Below, piece after piece: positions 54,026 to 63,446 of a stretch of DNA of 64,000 bases (position 1 is its first letter; every line of letters begins with the position of its first letter). The DNA comes from Flavobacterium antarcticum DSM 19726 (GTDB taxonomy: Bacteria > Bacteroidota > Bacteroidia > Flavobacteriales > Flavobacteriaceae). The notes under the pieces were generated by a model. The model made no database searches. It was not told where the DNA came from and was given only the letters and a program-made list of their open reading frames with translations. A program made the translations under genes and the position numbers. Location of the stretch: positions 310,846 through 374,845 of the forward strand of contig NZ_ATTM01000003.1 of the NCBI RefSeq assembly GCF_000419685.1. The letters are read 5' to 3'.

Positions 54026-55045
54026 CTAAAGAAGTACTAATCTGATTTGTTCAACCACATGTTTCGGATCAATACTTCGCATCGCGTCTTGGTAGCCTTC
54101 AACTGTTTTATTACCGTAAACTGAAGTTGGAAGTAATGGGTACTTGTTTCTATCTGATGTCAAGCAATTTTCCAGCGATTGATTAAAAGGTGCAAAACCA
54201 GCATACGGATGTGTCGCACCCCAAAGTGTGATTACTTTTGTACCTAACATTGCAGCAATATGTGCATTCCCAGAATCCATAGAAAGCATTACGTCAAGAT
54301 TGCTTATGATTTTCAATTCTTGCGGAAGTTGGGTTTTTCCAGCCACGTTTACCACATTCGTTTTGCCTTCCGTCATTTTATCTAGAAGTTCAACTTCTTT
54401 CGTTCCACCGCCAAATAAGAAGACTTTGTAATTCGGATTTTCGGCTAAAAGATCAATCACCTTTTGCATCAAATCCAGCGGATACACTTTTGATTCATAT
54501 TGTGCGAAAGGTGCAATTCCAATCCATTTTTGATTTTTTTCACCTGTAAACGCTTTTAATTTCGGGAAGTTTGGATTTTGTAAATTTATCGGAAAACCCA
54601 ATCGTCTAAAAACTTGAGAATGTTGCAACACCATGCTTGGCAAAGGCCTGAACACTTTGTTTTTTGCTCTTGTCAATGCCTCTTTTTCTTTACGGTCTTT
54701 GTCAACAGTAGCTGTTTTTAAACCATGCACTTTAAAAAAGAAAGTCAAAATTTTTGACCGCAATACATTGTGTAAATCAGCTAATGCATCAACTTTCAAT
54801 TCCCTTAATTCCTGGAATAGACGCAAAAGTCCAAAAAATCCTTTGTGTTTTTTTTCTAAATCAACGGCAAAAAAATGAACCTCCGGAATGGTATCAAAAA
54901 AAGGTTTGAAAAACGGTCTTGAAACCACCGTAATTTTGACGGATGGATGTTGTTCTGTAAAAGCGCGAATTACAGGAACAGTCATCGCGACATCTCCCAT
55001 AGCAGAAAGTCGGATTACCGCTAAATGTTTAATGGTTTTAGACAA
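54026..55045 (-). CDS. Glycosyltransferase family 9 (heptosyltransferase-like)
   Basis: 339 residues. The GT-B fold shows an N-terminal Rossmann half (LAVIRLSAMGDVAMTVPVIR) and the C-terminal donor site (SMDSGNAHIAAMLGTKVITL, WGATHP). GT9 enzymes transfer heptose or related sugars to lipopolysaccharide core. It starts 4 bases after the DUF4254 stop, so the two are an operon, probably for lipooligosaccharide synthesis. Confidence 0.92.
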   Translation of the reverse strand: MSKTIKHLAVIRLSAMGDVAMTVPVIRAFTEQHPSVKITVVSRPFFKPFFDTIPEVHFFAVDLEKKHKGFFGLLRLFQELRELKVDALADLHNVLRSKILTFFFKVHGLKTATVDKDRKEKEALTRAKNKVFRPLPSMVLQHSQVFRRLGFPINLQNPNFPKLKAFTGEKNQKWIGIAPFAQYESKVYPLDLMQKVIDLLAENPNYKVFLFGGGTKEVELLDKMTEGKTNVVNVAGKTQLPQELKIISNLDVMLSMDSGNAHIAAMLGTKVITLWGATHPYAGFAPFNQSLENCLTSDRNKYPLLPTSVYGNKTVEGYQDAMRSIDPKHVVEQIRLVLL

Positions 55046-55049
55046 AATA

Positions 55050-55655
55050 CTATTTTTTATTCTGATATAAAACAGGGTTTAAATCGTCGTCGTTGTACAT
55101 TTTCATTTGCTTGTACACTTTCATAAATTTATCACCATTTTCAATATCAGTAAGTAAGTCGTCAATGGCTGTTGACAAATCACTTCTTTGTTCTAAAAGT
55201 GTATTTAATTTTTCCTGACACTTGTTTCTGTGTTCCTGTGAAGCTTCTACTCTATTCGCTTCTTCTTGCATGTGGTAAATTTTCAAAGCTAAAATGGACA
55301 AACGGTCAAAAGCCCAAGCTGGACTTTCAGAATTGATTTTTGCATGCTCTTTTACGTTTACCGAAGCAAATTTTTGCAAAAAATAACTGTCAATATATTC
55401 CACCATATCCGTACGTTCTTGATTTGAAGCATCAATACGTCGCTTTAATTTTAAAGCAGCAACAGGATCAATATTTGGGTCCCGAATAATATCCTCAAAA
55501 TGCCATTGAACAGTGTCAATCCAGTTTTTGAAATACAATAAATGTTCAAATTTCTCTTTTGGAAACGGATTATTGATGGGTTGATCGACATTATCAAATT
55601 GATGGTAATCGCGAATACTTTGTTCAAATACGGAATAGGCTAATTTTGAAAACAT
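55050..55655 (-). CDS. DUF4254 protein
   Basis: 201 residues, all-helical, no signal. It matches DUF4254 (LYFKNWIDTVQWHFEDI, PAWAFDRLSILALKIYHM), a family with no known function that in Bacteroidetes lies next to GT9 glycosyltransferases, as here (4-base gap). Involvement in sugar or lipopolysaccharide metabolism is inferred from this neighbour. Promoter: TATATTTG at 55676-55683. Confidence 0.85.
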   Translation of the reverse strand: MFSKLAYSVFEQSIRDYHQFDNVDQPINNPFPKEKFEHLLYFKNWIDTVQWHFEDIIRDPNIDPVAALKLKRRIDASNQERTDMVEYIDSYFLQKFASVNVKEHAKINSESPAWAFDRLSILALKIYHMQEEANRVEASQEHRNKCQEKLNTLLEQRSDLSTAIDDLLTDIENGDKFMKVYKQMKMYNDDDLNPVLYQNKK

Positions 55656-55675
55656 ACTTTTTAAATTTAGAAAGA

Positions 55676-55683
55676 CAAATATA
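55676..55683 (-). promoter_or_regulatory. -7 box TATATTTG of the DUF4254-GT9 pair
   Basis: Exact TAnnTTTG match 20 bases before the DUF4254 start. Confidence 0.6.
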
Positions 55684-55744
55684 CTTTTTATACATTTACA
55701 ATCTAAAAATAGCTCTGTTTAATTGAACTTTCAAACTCATTTTC

Positions 55745-56398
55745 ATGCAAATCCACTACTTATCAGAAAATAATAGCGTTCTCAATCACTTTCTCGGTCA
55801 AATCAGAAATGTAAAAGTGCAAAACGACAGCATGCGTTTCCGACGAAACATTGAACGTATTGGCGAAATTATGGCGTATGAAATGAGTAAAAATTTGCAG
55901 TACCGTGACGTCGAAATTGAAACCCCTTTGGGCATAAAAAAAACAACTGAAATTGACGACGAGTTGGTTTTATGTTCCATTTTACGAGCCGGATTGTCCT
56001 TGCATTTGGGTTTTCTAAATTATTTTGACAATGTCGAAAATGGATTTGTTTCCGCTTACCGCCATCATTACAACAACGACGATGCTTTCGAAATTAAAGT
56101 GGAATATCAAGCCGTTCCTAAAATTGATAATAAGAATTTAATTTTAATTGACCCTATGTTGGCTACCGGCCAATCAATGGTTGCCGTTTTTAATAAATTA
56201 ATTGAAAAAGAACGACCAAAAGAAATTCATATTGCGGTAATAATTGCTGCTCCAGAAGGAATTGAGTATTTAAAAAAACATCTGCCCGATTATTGTCATT
56301 TATGGATTGCCACCTTAGATGAAAAGCTAAACGACAAAAATTATATTGTTCCTGGAATTGGCGATGCTGGCGATTTAGCCTACGGCAGAAAACTATAA
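55745..56398 (+). CDS. upp: Uracil phosphoribosyltransferase
   Basis: 217 residues. It makes UMP from uracil and PRPP (pyrimidine salvage). The PRPP loop is LILIDPMLATGQSMVAV, the N-terminal substrate region SILRAGLSLHLGFLNYF, and the C-terminal uracil-binding flap IVPGIGDAGDLAYGRKL. Its stop overlaps the convergent DUF6427 stop by 6 bases. Confidence 0.95.
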   Translation: MQIHYLSENNSVLNHFLGQIRNVKVQNDSMRFRRNIERIGEIMAYEMSKNLQYRDVEIETPLGIKKTTEIDDELVLCSILRAGLSLHLGFLNYFDNVENGFVSAYRHHYNNDDAFEIKVEYQAVPKIDNKNLILIDPMLATGQSMVAVFNKLIEKERPKEIHIAVIIAAPEGIEYLKKHLPDYCHLWIATLDEKLNDKNYIVPGIGDAGDLAYGRKL

Positions 56399-57322
56399 TT
56401 GCATAAAAAATGATAAAAAACTCAAGCCAACTACAATTATTGCAGTCACTTCTTGGGTCCATTTTATTTTAATTCCTTCAAAATAACCTGTTGCCATAAC
56501 AGCTAAAGGCATAAAAGTATAAATCAAAATACTGTTGTTTTTATCTGGAGAAACCAAATAAATCACAAAGCCTATAATAAAAGCCAAGATGATTTTCTTG
56601 TAGGAATTGTGATGAATCAAAGGTTTACTAGGCAATGTTACGATCTGCGAAAACAAAAATAAAGCAGTTATCGCAGCATAAATGGAGATTGCAATATTTT
56701 GATATTTATTTGTAAAGTAATCAAAATCAAAACTAACGGTAGCACCATCTAACAAATGTGCGAAAAGTGTTGTGTCATAAATCAATACAAAAACAGCATA
56801 TAAAGTCGCAATGGTGAAAAAGGCGATGTATGGTAAAACCCAATTTCTATAGTCTCGTGCCACATGCAATGCGATCGAAACGAACACTAGTAAAATAAAT
56901 AAGATACTCCAAAAATGAAATAATGATGCCAGAAAAATCCACATCGAAGCGTCAAAAATTTTCTCCTTTGGCGCAACTAATGATTGCAACGAGATTAATC
57001 GTCGCAAAGCCAAAAGAATAAAAAAGTTAGAAATAATTAAATTTGGATTCCCTAAAGTTGTGGGAAAAAGAATTAGAAATATAAAGAAAAACAAAAATGG
57101 ATACGTGTTGTCCTTACTCAAACCATTTTTCTTTGTAATAAAATTTGAAATAAAAAGCGACCCAATTAATAAACTCAATAATATTCCTTTTTTTGTAATG
57201 GATTCAAAAGACGCCAACCATTCGGTAGCCTTCAATTGGTACAAAAAGAAGAAAATAATCAGCAACAGCGTTACCATAATATAATTAAATGGTCTTGATT
57301 TGCTAAAAATTGTTGTAATCAT
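56393..57322 (-). CDS. DUF6427 multi-pass membrane protein
   Basis: 309 residues with about ten hydrophobic helices and few charged loops. It resembles DUF6427, a Flavobacteriia family of unknown function. It is divergent from the small DUF6341-like gene (57370) with a 47-base shared promoter region, and convergent with upp. The conserved loop FSKSRPFNYIMV at the start is typical. Confidence 0.78.
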   Translation of the reverse strand: MITTIFSKSRPFNYIMVTLLLIIFFFLYQLKATEWLASFESITKKGILLSLLIGSLFISNFITKKNGLSKDNTYPFLFFFIFLILFPTTLGNPNLIISNFFILLALRRLISLQSLVAPKEKIFDASMWIFLASLFHFWSILFILLVFVSIALHVARDYRNWVLPYIAFFTIATLYAVFVLIYDTTLFAHLLDGATVSFDFDYFTNKYQNIAISIYAAITALFLFSQIVTLPSKPLIHHNSYKKIILAFIIGFVIYLVSPDKNNSILIYTFMPLAVMATGYFEGIKIKWTQEVTAIIVVGLSFLSFFMQL

Positions 57323-57334
57323 GGGGATATTTTA

Positions 57335-57342
57335 TACTTTTG
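57335..57342 (+). promoter_or_regulatory. -7 box TACTTTTG of the DUF6341-like gene
   Basis: Exact TAnnTTTG match with TTGTTG about 18 bases upstream as a possible -33 element; ATG 27 bases downstream. Confidence 0.6.
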
Positions 57343-57369
57343 TAAATGTAAATATAATACTTGACTAAA

Positions 57370-57600
57370 ATGAAAGCATTTTTTAATGGAATAGCATCTT
57401 TATTCGTAGATTTTTTATTCGCTCCTTTAGATTTTTTAAGATCATTGGAATTGACCAGTTGGTTCGCTGCCAATATTATAAACGCAATTTTTATGTTGAT
57501 TTGTGCTTCAGCACTGGTTTATTGGATTTTGCAGTTGAGAGACCACAAAAGAAACAATGAAGAATATCAAGATACAACGGCACATTCATTTTTAAAATAA
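57370..57600 (+). CDS. Small single-span membrane protein (DUF6341-like)
   Basis: 76 residues from the ATG at 57370 (MKAFFNGIASLFVDFLFAPL). A hydrophobic amphipathic N-terminus, a membrane helix about residues 37-59 (AANIINAIFMLICASALVYW) and a charged tail with QLRDHKRNNEE. It resembles DUF6341; no function is known. The frame begins 3 codons earlier at a TTG, rejected because the ATG has better spacing from the -7 box. Confidence 0.75.
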   Translation: MKAFFNGIASLFVDFLFAPLDFLRSLELTSWFAANIINAIFMLICASALVYWILQLRDHKRNNEEYQDTTAHSFLK

Positions 57601-57607
57601 GAACCCA

Positions 57608-57628
57608 ATTCCTTTTTAAAAAAGGAAT
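57608..57628. terminator. Possible bidirectional terminator
   Basis: Perfect palindrome ATTCCTTTTT-A-AAAAAGGAAT between the convergent DUF6341-like and purD genes, with A/T runs beyond. The loop is very short, so it is weaker evidence than the other terminators. Confidence 0.4.
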
Positions 57629-57646
57629 CAGGTCATTTATTATTTT

Positions 57647-58918
57647 TTAAAGGTCAAATCCGATATCTTTTCTAAAATACATCGTGTCAAAATGTAGCTT
57701 TTCTATATTTTGATACGATTTTTTTATGGCTTCATGGTGATCCGTTCCAAAGGACGTTACGGCCAACACTCTACCACCATTGCTTAGTACTTGTCCGTTT
57801 TCTGTTTGAGTTCCTGCATGAAATACAATTGAATCTAAAACATTCTGAATTCCTGAAATCACTTTGCCCTTTTGATACGCTTCTGGATAACCACCGGAAA
57901 CCATCATAATCGTTGATGCAGAACGTTCGTCAATTTCCAAAGTAACTTCGTCTAACTTTTCTTCTGCAACTGCTTTAAAAAGTTCCACTAAATCTGTTTT
58001 GATTCTTGGAATCACAACTTCGGTTTCAGGATCTCCCAGTCTAACGTTGTATTCAATTACATACGGGTCGTTTTCAACAATGATTAAGCCAATGAAGACA
58101 AAACCTTTGTAAGTGATTTTATCGTGGTGCAAACCATCAATCGTTGGTTTTATAATTCTACTTTCAATTTTTTCTAACAATTCAGGCGTTGCAAAAGGTA
58201 CTGGAGAAACAGCAGCCATTCCGCCGGTGTTTAATCCAGTGTCGCCTTCGCCAATTCTTTTGTAATCCTTTGCCGTTGGTAAAACTTTATAATTTTTTCC
58301 ATCAGTCAAAACAAAACAACTCAATTCAATTCCGTCTAGAAACTCTTCAATAACCACTTTTGAACTTGCGATACCAAATTTCTCATTCAGCAACATATTG
58401 CTCAATTCAAATTTTGCTTGATCCAAATCTTCTAGAATCAAAACCCCTTTTCCAGCGGCTAATCCGTCTGCTTTCAATACATACGGCGGCTTCATTTTTT
58501 CTAAATAATGAAAACCATTTTCAAGCGTTTCTTTCGTAAAACTATGATAAGCTGCGGTTGGAATGCGGTGTTTTAGTAAAAATTCTTTAGCAAATTCCTT
58601 ACTTCCTTCCAGTTTCGCACCTAATTTTGAAGGTCCAATTACCGGAATGTCTTTCAAGAAATCATCATCCAAGAAAAAGTCGTAAATTCCTAGAACTAAC
58701 GGATCTTCTGGACCTACAACGACCATGTCGATTTTTTCGGCAATCACTAATTTTTTAATTTCACCGAAATCAGTCGCCGAAATAGCCACATTCGTTGCAA
58801 TTGCATCCGTTCCTGCATTTCCTGGTGCAACAAAAAGCTTCTGGCAAAGCGGACTTTGTGCCATTTTCCACGCTAAAGCATGTTCTCTACCGCCGGATCC
58901 TAATATTAAAATTGTCAT
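57647..58918 (-). CDS. purD: Phosphoribosylamine-glycine ligase
   Basis: 423 residues from the ATG at 58918 (MTILILGSGGREHALAWKMA), the canonical PurD start. The longer frame to 59005 includes a TATTTTTG box (58944-58951) and is rejected. PurD joins glycine to phosphoribosylamine in purine synthesis. The ATP-grasp motifs are VVGPEDPLVLGIYDF, LKADGLAAGKGV and EYNVRLGDPETE. No other pur gene is nearby. Confidence 0.97.
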   Translation of the reverse strand: MTILILGSGGREHALAWKMAQSPLCQKLFVAPGNAGTDAIATNVAISATDFGEIKKLVIAEKIDMVVVGPEDPLVLGIYDFFLDDDFLKDIPVIGPSKLGAKLEGSKEFAKEFLLKHRIPTAAYHSFTKETLENGFHYLEKMKPPYVLKADGLAAGKGVLILEDLDQAKFELSNMLLNEKFGIASSKVVIEEFLDGIELSCFVLTDGKNYKVLPTAKDYKRIGEGDTGLNTGGMAAVSPVPFATPELLEKIESRIIKPTIDGLHHDKITYKGFVFIGLIIVENDPYVIEYNVRLGDPETEVVIPRIKTDLVELFKAVAEEKLDEVTLEIDERSASTIMMVSGGYPEAYQKGKVISGIQNVLDSIVFHAGTQTENGQVLSNGGRVLAVTSFGTDHHEAIKKSYQNIEKLHFDTMYFRKDIGFDL

Positions 58919-58943
58919 TTTGTGTGTCGTTTGAGTTGTGCAA

Positions 58944-58951
58944 CAAAAATA
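58944..58951 (-). promoter_or_regulatory. -7 box TATTTTTG of purD
   Basis: Exact TAnnTTTG match 25 bases before the ATG at 58918 and inside the longer frame, so it decides the purD start. Confidence 0.65.
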
Positions 58952-59023
58952 CTTTCTTTTAAACTGAAATAAGAATAAATTCAAAATTATATTCAATTCA
59001 TTCACTTTGTAAAACGCAATCTG

Positions 59024-59031
59024 TACTTTTG
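59024..59031 (+). promoter_or_regulatory. -7 box TACTTTTG of the CapK-like gene
   Basis: Exact TAnnTTTG match 18 bases before the ATG at 59050. Confidence 0.6.
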
Positions 59032-59049
59032 ATTAAATAAGCATATTTC

Positions 59050-60354
59050 ATGAAATTATTTGACCTTTCTCTTAAATTAGCTGGTTTTCCGATTGGGAAA
59101 GCACAACGTTATTTTGATGAAATCTTACGTATCCCTGAAAATGAGTACGAGGAATACATCAATCAGAAAAAAGCTGAAATTGTCAACTTTCATTTGAAAA
59201 ACAATTCGTTTTACCGCGAGTTGTGCAAAGATAAAAATACCGAAAACTGGAATGATTTACCCGTTTTGACGAAGGCTGATTTACAGCAACCACTTGCAAG
59301 GAGACTTTCTGATGGTTTTACGGAGAAAAATGTTTTTGTTAATAAAACTTCCGGTTCGAGCGGAATCCCATTTGTTTTTGCACGAGATAAATTTTGTCAT
59401 GCCTTAACTTGGAGTTCCATTATGTGGCGTTTTAAGATTCACAAAATTAATTTAAACCAGTCATATCAAGCACGTTTTTATGGAATGCCACTGCATGGGA
59501 AAGCACACTTTATGATTCGAATAAAAGATTACTTTAGTAATCGATACCGGCTGTCCATTTCGGATTTTTCAGATGAAGGAATAGAAAAAATATTAAATCA
59601 CTTTAGACGAAAGTCATTTCAACATATAAACGGTTACACGACTTGTATTGTTCAAATAGCACTCTATTTAAAAAAGAAAAATTTAGTACTTCATGAATTA
59701 TGTCCTACTCTAAAATTCTGTGTCACAACTTCAGAAATGCTTTTGGAAACCGATCGTATTTTGATTGAAAAACATATTGGAGTTCCCGTTTTAAACGAAT
59801 ATGGTTCTGCTGAAGTGGGAATCATCGCTTTAGAGAATAAAGATTTAGAGTGGTGTCTTAACCAAGAAGATTTGTTTGTTGAAATTCTTGATGACACTAA
59901 TAATCCTGTTCCAGATGCAGTTTTAGGTAATATTGTTATTACAAGCTTTTTCAACAAAGCACATCCGTTTATTCGATATAAAGTGGGTGATTTGGGCTCT
60001 GTTAAATCTATTTCTGCTAAAAAGAAAATTTTAGTTTTGCTACAAGGAAGAACTAATGATTTTGCATTACTTCCAAGTGGTAAAAAAGCAGCAGGAATGA
60101 CTTTTTATTCACTTACAAAAGCTATTATGGATAACCAAGGAATTATAAAAGAATTCAGAATAATTCAAAAAAAATTAGATTGTTTTACAATCGAATATTC
60201 AAGCGAAGTTCCTTTGTCTAACGAAAAGATTAAGGGTATAGAAGCTAAATTTGATGAATACTTAGAAACCGGTTTGAAGTATGAATTTGTATATAAAAAT
60301 CAATTGGACCGAACAAAAAACGGAAAATTGAAACAGTTTGAATCTGCTTTATAA
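59050..60354 (+). CDS. CapK/PaaK-like adenylate-forming enzyme
   Basis: 434 residues. The adenylate-forming core is recognisable: KTSGSSGIPFVFARDK (the phosphate loop), NEYGSAEVGIIA (the acidic/aromatic motif) and QGRTNDFALLPSGKK (the hinge region). It belongs to the phenylacetate-CoA ligase-like group that includes CapK, found in capsule and exopolysaccharide loci, where the substrate is undefined. It stands divergent from purD and its end abuts the GT2 gene of the polysaccharide locus (0-base gap, convergent), supporting a role in glycan decoration such as acylation or amidation. Confidence 0.83.
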   Translation: MKLFDLSLKLAGFPIGKAQRYFDEILRIPENEYEEYINQKKAEIVNFHLKNNSFYRELCKDKNTENWNDLPVLTKADLQQPLARRLSDGFTEKNVFVNKTSGSSGIPFVFARDKFCHALTWSSIMWRFKIHKINLNQSYQARFYGMPLHGKAHFMIRIKDYFSNRYRLSISDFSDEGIEKILNHFRRKSFQHINGYTTCIVQIALYLKKKNLVLHELCPTLKFCVTTSEMLLETDRILIEKHIGVPVLNEYGSAEVGIIALENKDLEWCLNQEDLFVEILDDTNNPVPDAVLGNIVITSFFNKAHPFIRYKVGDLGSVKSISAKKKILVLLQGRTNDFALLPSGKKAAGMTFYSLTKAIMDNQGIIKEFRIIQKKLDCFTIEYSSEVPLSNEKIKGIEAKFDEYLETGLKYEFVYKNQLDRTKNGKLKQFESAL

Positions 60355-61107
60355 CTAATTTCTATATTTAAAAAAGCCTTTGTACATCCAATTAACCATA
60401 TAATAAGCGGATTGCAAAATGGAAAGTTGTTCCACTTCGCGATAAAATTGCCATTGATATTTGAGTAATTTCGACTTTCTTCTTGAAAGTGAATTTTTAC
60501 GAATTCGGTAAATGGCTAAAGGTTGCTGGATTCCGTAAGCGTAGGGAATTTCCTTTAAATACTGCAACCACAATCCCATATCTTGTCTTTTAAAAATATC
60601 AGGCATTTGTTTCTTTCCTAATTTTTCTATGTCGATAAAAGCAGTGAGACAGCTGATTGAATTTGTTTTTAAAATATCCGTGTAGGTTACTTTTTTAGGT
60701 ACAATAAAGTCGGAATAAACAAATTCCAAATTTTCATTGGAACGTCGGTAGGATGAAAATACAAAAAATACTTGATTTTTAATTATGGTTTCAATACTAG
60801 TACTAATAAATTCTGGAAACCAAATATCATCTGCGTCTAAAAAAGTCATGTACTTTCCTGAAACGCGATCAATCCCTGCGTTTCTTGCTTTTGCAGGACC
60901 ACTATTTTCGTTTAAACGTATGAAAGAAATTCGGTCGTCTTTCTGAGCTTCCTGAATTATTAGTTTTACAGTTTCATCCGTCGAGCAATCATCAACAATA
61001 ATCAATTCCCAATTTTGATGGGTTTGATTCTGTACAGATTCAATAGTTTGCGCAATATACGCTTGTGAATTGTAGGTTGGCGTTATTATAGAAACTAAGC
61101 TTTCCAT
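60355..61107 (-). CDS. Glycosyltransferase family 2
   Basis: 250 residues, a GT-A fold. The opening VSIITPTYNSQAYIAQTIES and DDCSTDET are the nucleotide-sugar binding motifs; FLDADDIWFPEF carries the DxD-type metal site. It adds a sugar to a lipid-linked glycan; donor and acceptor are unknown. Its start overlaps the sugar transferase stop by 1 base. Confidence 0.93.
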   Translation of the reverse strand: MESLVSIITPTYNSQAYIAQTIESVQNQTHQNWELIIVDDCSTDETVKLIIQEAQKDDRISFIRLNENSGPAKARNAGIDRVSGKYMTFLDADDIWFPEFISTSIETIIKNQVFFVFSSYRRSNENLEFVYSDFIVPKKVTYTDILKTNSISCLTAFIDIEKLGKKQMPDIFKRQDMGLWLQYLKEIPYAYGIQQPLAIYRIRKNSLSRRKSKLLKYQWQFYREVEQLSILQSAYYMVNWMYKGFFKYRN

Positions 61108-62456
61108 TAGTAAGCTTTTTCTTCGCCTTTAAAAATATTAATAACGGTTTGAATAATGATTTTTAAATCAAGAATTATCGACCAATTCTCAATATAATAC
61201 ACGTCATATTTAATTCGGTTTACCATATCCTTGTCCGTTTCTATTTCACCTCTATAACCACGCACTTGTGCTAAACCAGTAATTCCTGGTTTTACGTAGT
61301 GACGAAACATATACTTTTTAATTCTATTTCCATAGGCTCTGTTTTGTGACCAGAGATGTGGTCTCGGTCCAACAACAGACATTTCTCCAAGTAATACATT
61401 GATAAATTGTGGCATTTCATCAAGACTTGTTTTTCTAATAAATCGTCCAATATTTGTAACTCGTGGATCGTTTTTAGATGCTTCCTTTTCAGTTGTTTTA
61501 TTAATTTTCATTGACCTAAACTTGTAACAGAAAAATTCCTTTTCGTCAATTCCTGGCCTTCCTTGTTTGAAGAAGATTGGACCTTTTGATTCAAGTTTAA
61601 TTAGTAAGGCCAAAAGTGGAGTTAACCAAGATAGAAGAAACACTATTACAATTAATGAGAAAAAAATATCGAAAATTCTTTTAAATAACTTTGTTATTGG
61701 ATCGTGTAAAACTGTTTTATGCAAGGAGACTACCGGGATATAACCATAATAATCAACTTTCAAATTGCGAGTAAAAAGATCTTTAGTTTCTGGTATAAAC
61801 TTTAATACTTTAGAATTTTCGTCTGCAAATTCAACCATATTAGAAACTTGTGAATCATTCAAGTCAAATAATGAGCAATACATTTCATCAACTTCTTCCT
61901 TATTAACAAAAAAAACACATGCTTCAATTGCAGCCTTTTTATCTAGTTCTGTAAAAAAAGTTTGAACAACTTGATATCCGTAATCTGGATTATTAACAAA
62001 AAATGAGTTTAGTGGATCTAATCGGTTTGCACTTCCAAGAAGCACTACCTTTCGAATATTTGCACCAGATACGTTACGATACTTTCGTAGGAAATAATAT
62101 ATGAAAATTTTCAAACTACCTACTACTAAAATTGACGCGGTAGTATATAAAAGAATTTCTTTAGCATTTGAATCGTTGCTGTAAATTCCGAAAAAAGCGA
62201 AACAAAAAATTGTAAATAAAGCAAATTGTTTTAAAATTTGATTTCCAATAGCTATAACTTTGGTAAAACGATAGACTTCGTAAAACCCAATATTTAATGC
62301 AATAATTATCCACGAAAGTGAAATAAAAATAATAAAATAGATAGTAGAAGCCATCTCTGACAGAATTAGAAAAGCAAATGTATTTATTATTGCAAAATCC
62401 AAAATGTAAGAAAACGGTCGGATATAGGCTGAATATCTACCGGTTTTAGTCTTCAT
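61107..62456 (-). CDS. Polyprenyl-phosphate sugar transferase (initiating enzyme)
   Basis: 449 residues: four or five N-terminal membrane helices, a CoA-binding-like cytoplasmic domain, and a C-terminal bacterial sugar-transferase domain with KRIFDIFFSLIVIVFLL, FFCYKFRSMKI and LDEMPQFINVLLGEMSVVG, then PRPH. It starts the repeat unit by moving a hexose-1-phosphate to undecaprenyl phosphate (WbaP/CpsE type). It overlaps GT2 by 1 base and follows the decarboxylase by 3 bases. Confidence 0.94.
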   Translation of the reverse strand: MKTKTGRYSAYIRPFSYILDFAIINTFAFLILSEMASTIYFIIFISLSWIIIALNIGFYEVYRFTKVIAIGNQILKQFALFTIFCFAFFGIYSNDSNAKEILLYTTASILVVGSLKIFIYYFLRKYRNVSGANIRKVVLLGSANRLDPLNSFFVNNPDYGYQVVQTFFTELDKKAAIEACVFFVNKEEVDEMYCSLFDLNDSQVSNMVEFADENSKVLKFIPETKDLFTRNLKVDYYGYIPVVSLHKTVLHDPITKLFKRIFDIFFSLIVIVFLLSWLTPLLALLIKLESKGPIFFKQGRPGIDEKEFFCYKFRSMKINKTTEKEASKNDPRVTNIGRFIRKTSLDEMPQFINVLLGEMSVVGPRPHLWSQNRAYGNRIKKYMFRHYVKPGITGLAQVRGYRGEIETDKDMVNRIKYDVYYIENWSIILDLKIIIQTVINIFKGEEKAY

Positions 62457-62459
62457 TTT

Positions 62460-63443
62460 CTAGTTATTATAATTGGAGAAATCTTTGTGGTCTTCTTTCA
62501 GCAACTCATCTGTAGAAAGTGATTTGAAATAATCATAAGTAATTTTCATCCCTTCTGCTCGACCTACTTTAGGTTCCCAGCCTAAAATTTCTCTCGCTTT
62601 AGTAATATCAGGTTGACGTTGCAAAGGATCATTCATTGGTAAAGGCTGGTAAACAATTTTCTGCTTAGTACCCGTAAGTTTGATGATTTCTTCGGCGAAG
62701 TCTTTAATTGTAATTTCATCCGGGTTTCCAACATTAACAGGTAACGAATAATCTGAATGTAAGAGCCTGAAAATTCCTTCTACTTGATCACTTACATAGC
62801 AAAAAGAACGCGTTTGCATTCCGTCACCAAAAATAGTTAAATCTTCACCACGTAATGCTTGACCTATAAAAGCTGGAATTACACGTCCGTCATTTAAACG
62901 CATTCTTGGGCCGTAGGTATTGAATATACGTAAGATTCGAGTTTCAACACCATGAAATGTATGGTACGCCATCGTAATTGATTCTTGAAAACGTTTAGCT
63001 TCGTCATAAACTCCTCTTGGTCCAATGGTGTTTACATTTCCGTAGTATTCCTCTGTTTGTGGGTGAACTAATGGATCTCCATAAATTTCAGATGTAGAGG
63101 CAATTAAAATTCGTGCATTTTTAACACGAGCTAAACCTAGTAAGTTATGTGTTCCCAACGAGCCTACTTTCAACGTTTGAATAGGAATTTTTAAATAATC
63201 AATTGGACTTGCCGGAGAAGCAAAGTGCAGAATGTAATCTAATTTTCCTGGAATATTTACAAATTTAGTAATATCGTGGTGGTAAAATTCAAAATGTTCA
63301 AGCTTGAATAAATGTTCAATGTTTTTTAAATCACCTGTAATAAGATTATCCATTCCTATTACATGATACCCTTCCGCTATAAAACGATCGCACAAATGAG
63401 AGCCTAAAAATCCCGCAGCTCCTGTAATAAGTATTTTCTTCAT
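62460..63443 (-). CDS. UDP-glucuronate decarboxylase-like NAD-dependent epimerase
   Basis: 327 residues, an extended SDR. The NAD motif is [10 protein letters not shown] (8-17), the catalytic pair Y-x3-K lies in [12 protein letters not shown], and the whole sequence follows the UXS family ([31 protein letters not shown]). UXS makes UDP-xylose from UDP-glucuronate. It would supply donor sugar for the polysaccharide made by the adjacent transferases. UDP-galacturonate/glucose epimerases share the fold but not these motifs. Confidence 0.9.
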   Translation of the reverse strand: MKKILITGAAGFLGSHLCDRFIAEGYHVIGMDNLITGDLKNIEHLFKLEHFEFYHHDITKFVNIPGKLDYILHFASPASPIDYLKIPIQTLKVGSLGTHNLLGLARVKNARILIASTSEIYGDPLVHPQTEEYYGNVNTIGPRGVYDEAKRFQESITMAYHTFHGVETRILRIFNTYGPRMRLNDGRVIPAFIGQALRGEDLTIFGDGMQTRSFCYVSDQVEGIFRLLHSDYSLPVNVGNPDEITIKDFAEEIIKLTGTKQKIVYQPLPMNDPLQRQPDITKAREILGWEPKVGRAEGMKITYDYFKSLSTDELLKEDHKDFSNYNN

Positions 63444-63446
63444 TCT

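Noticed and set aside
58919..59005. Longer PurD start at 59005
   Set aside because: The frame includes a -7 box and lacks similarity; PurD begins at MTILILGSGG.
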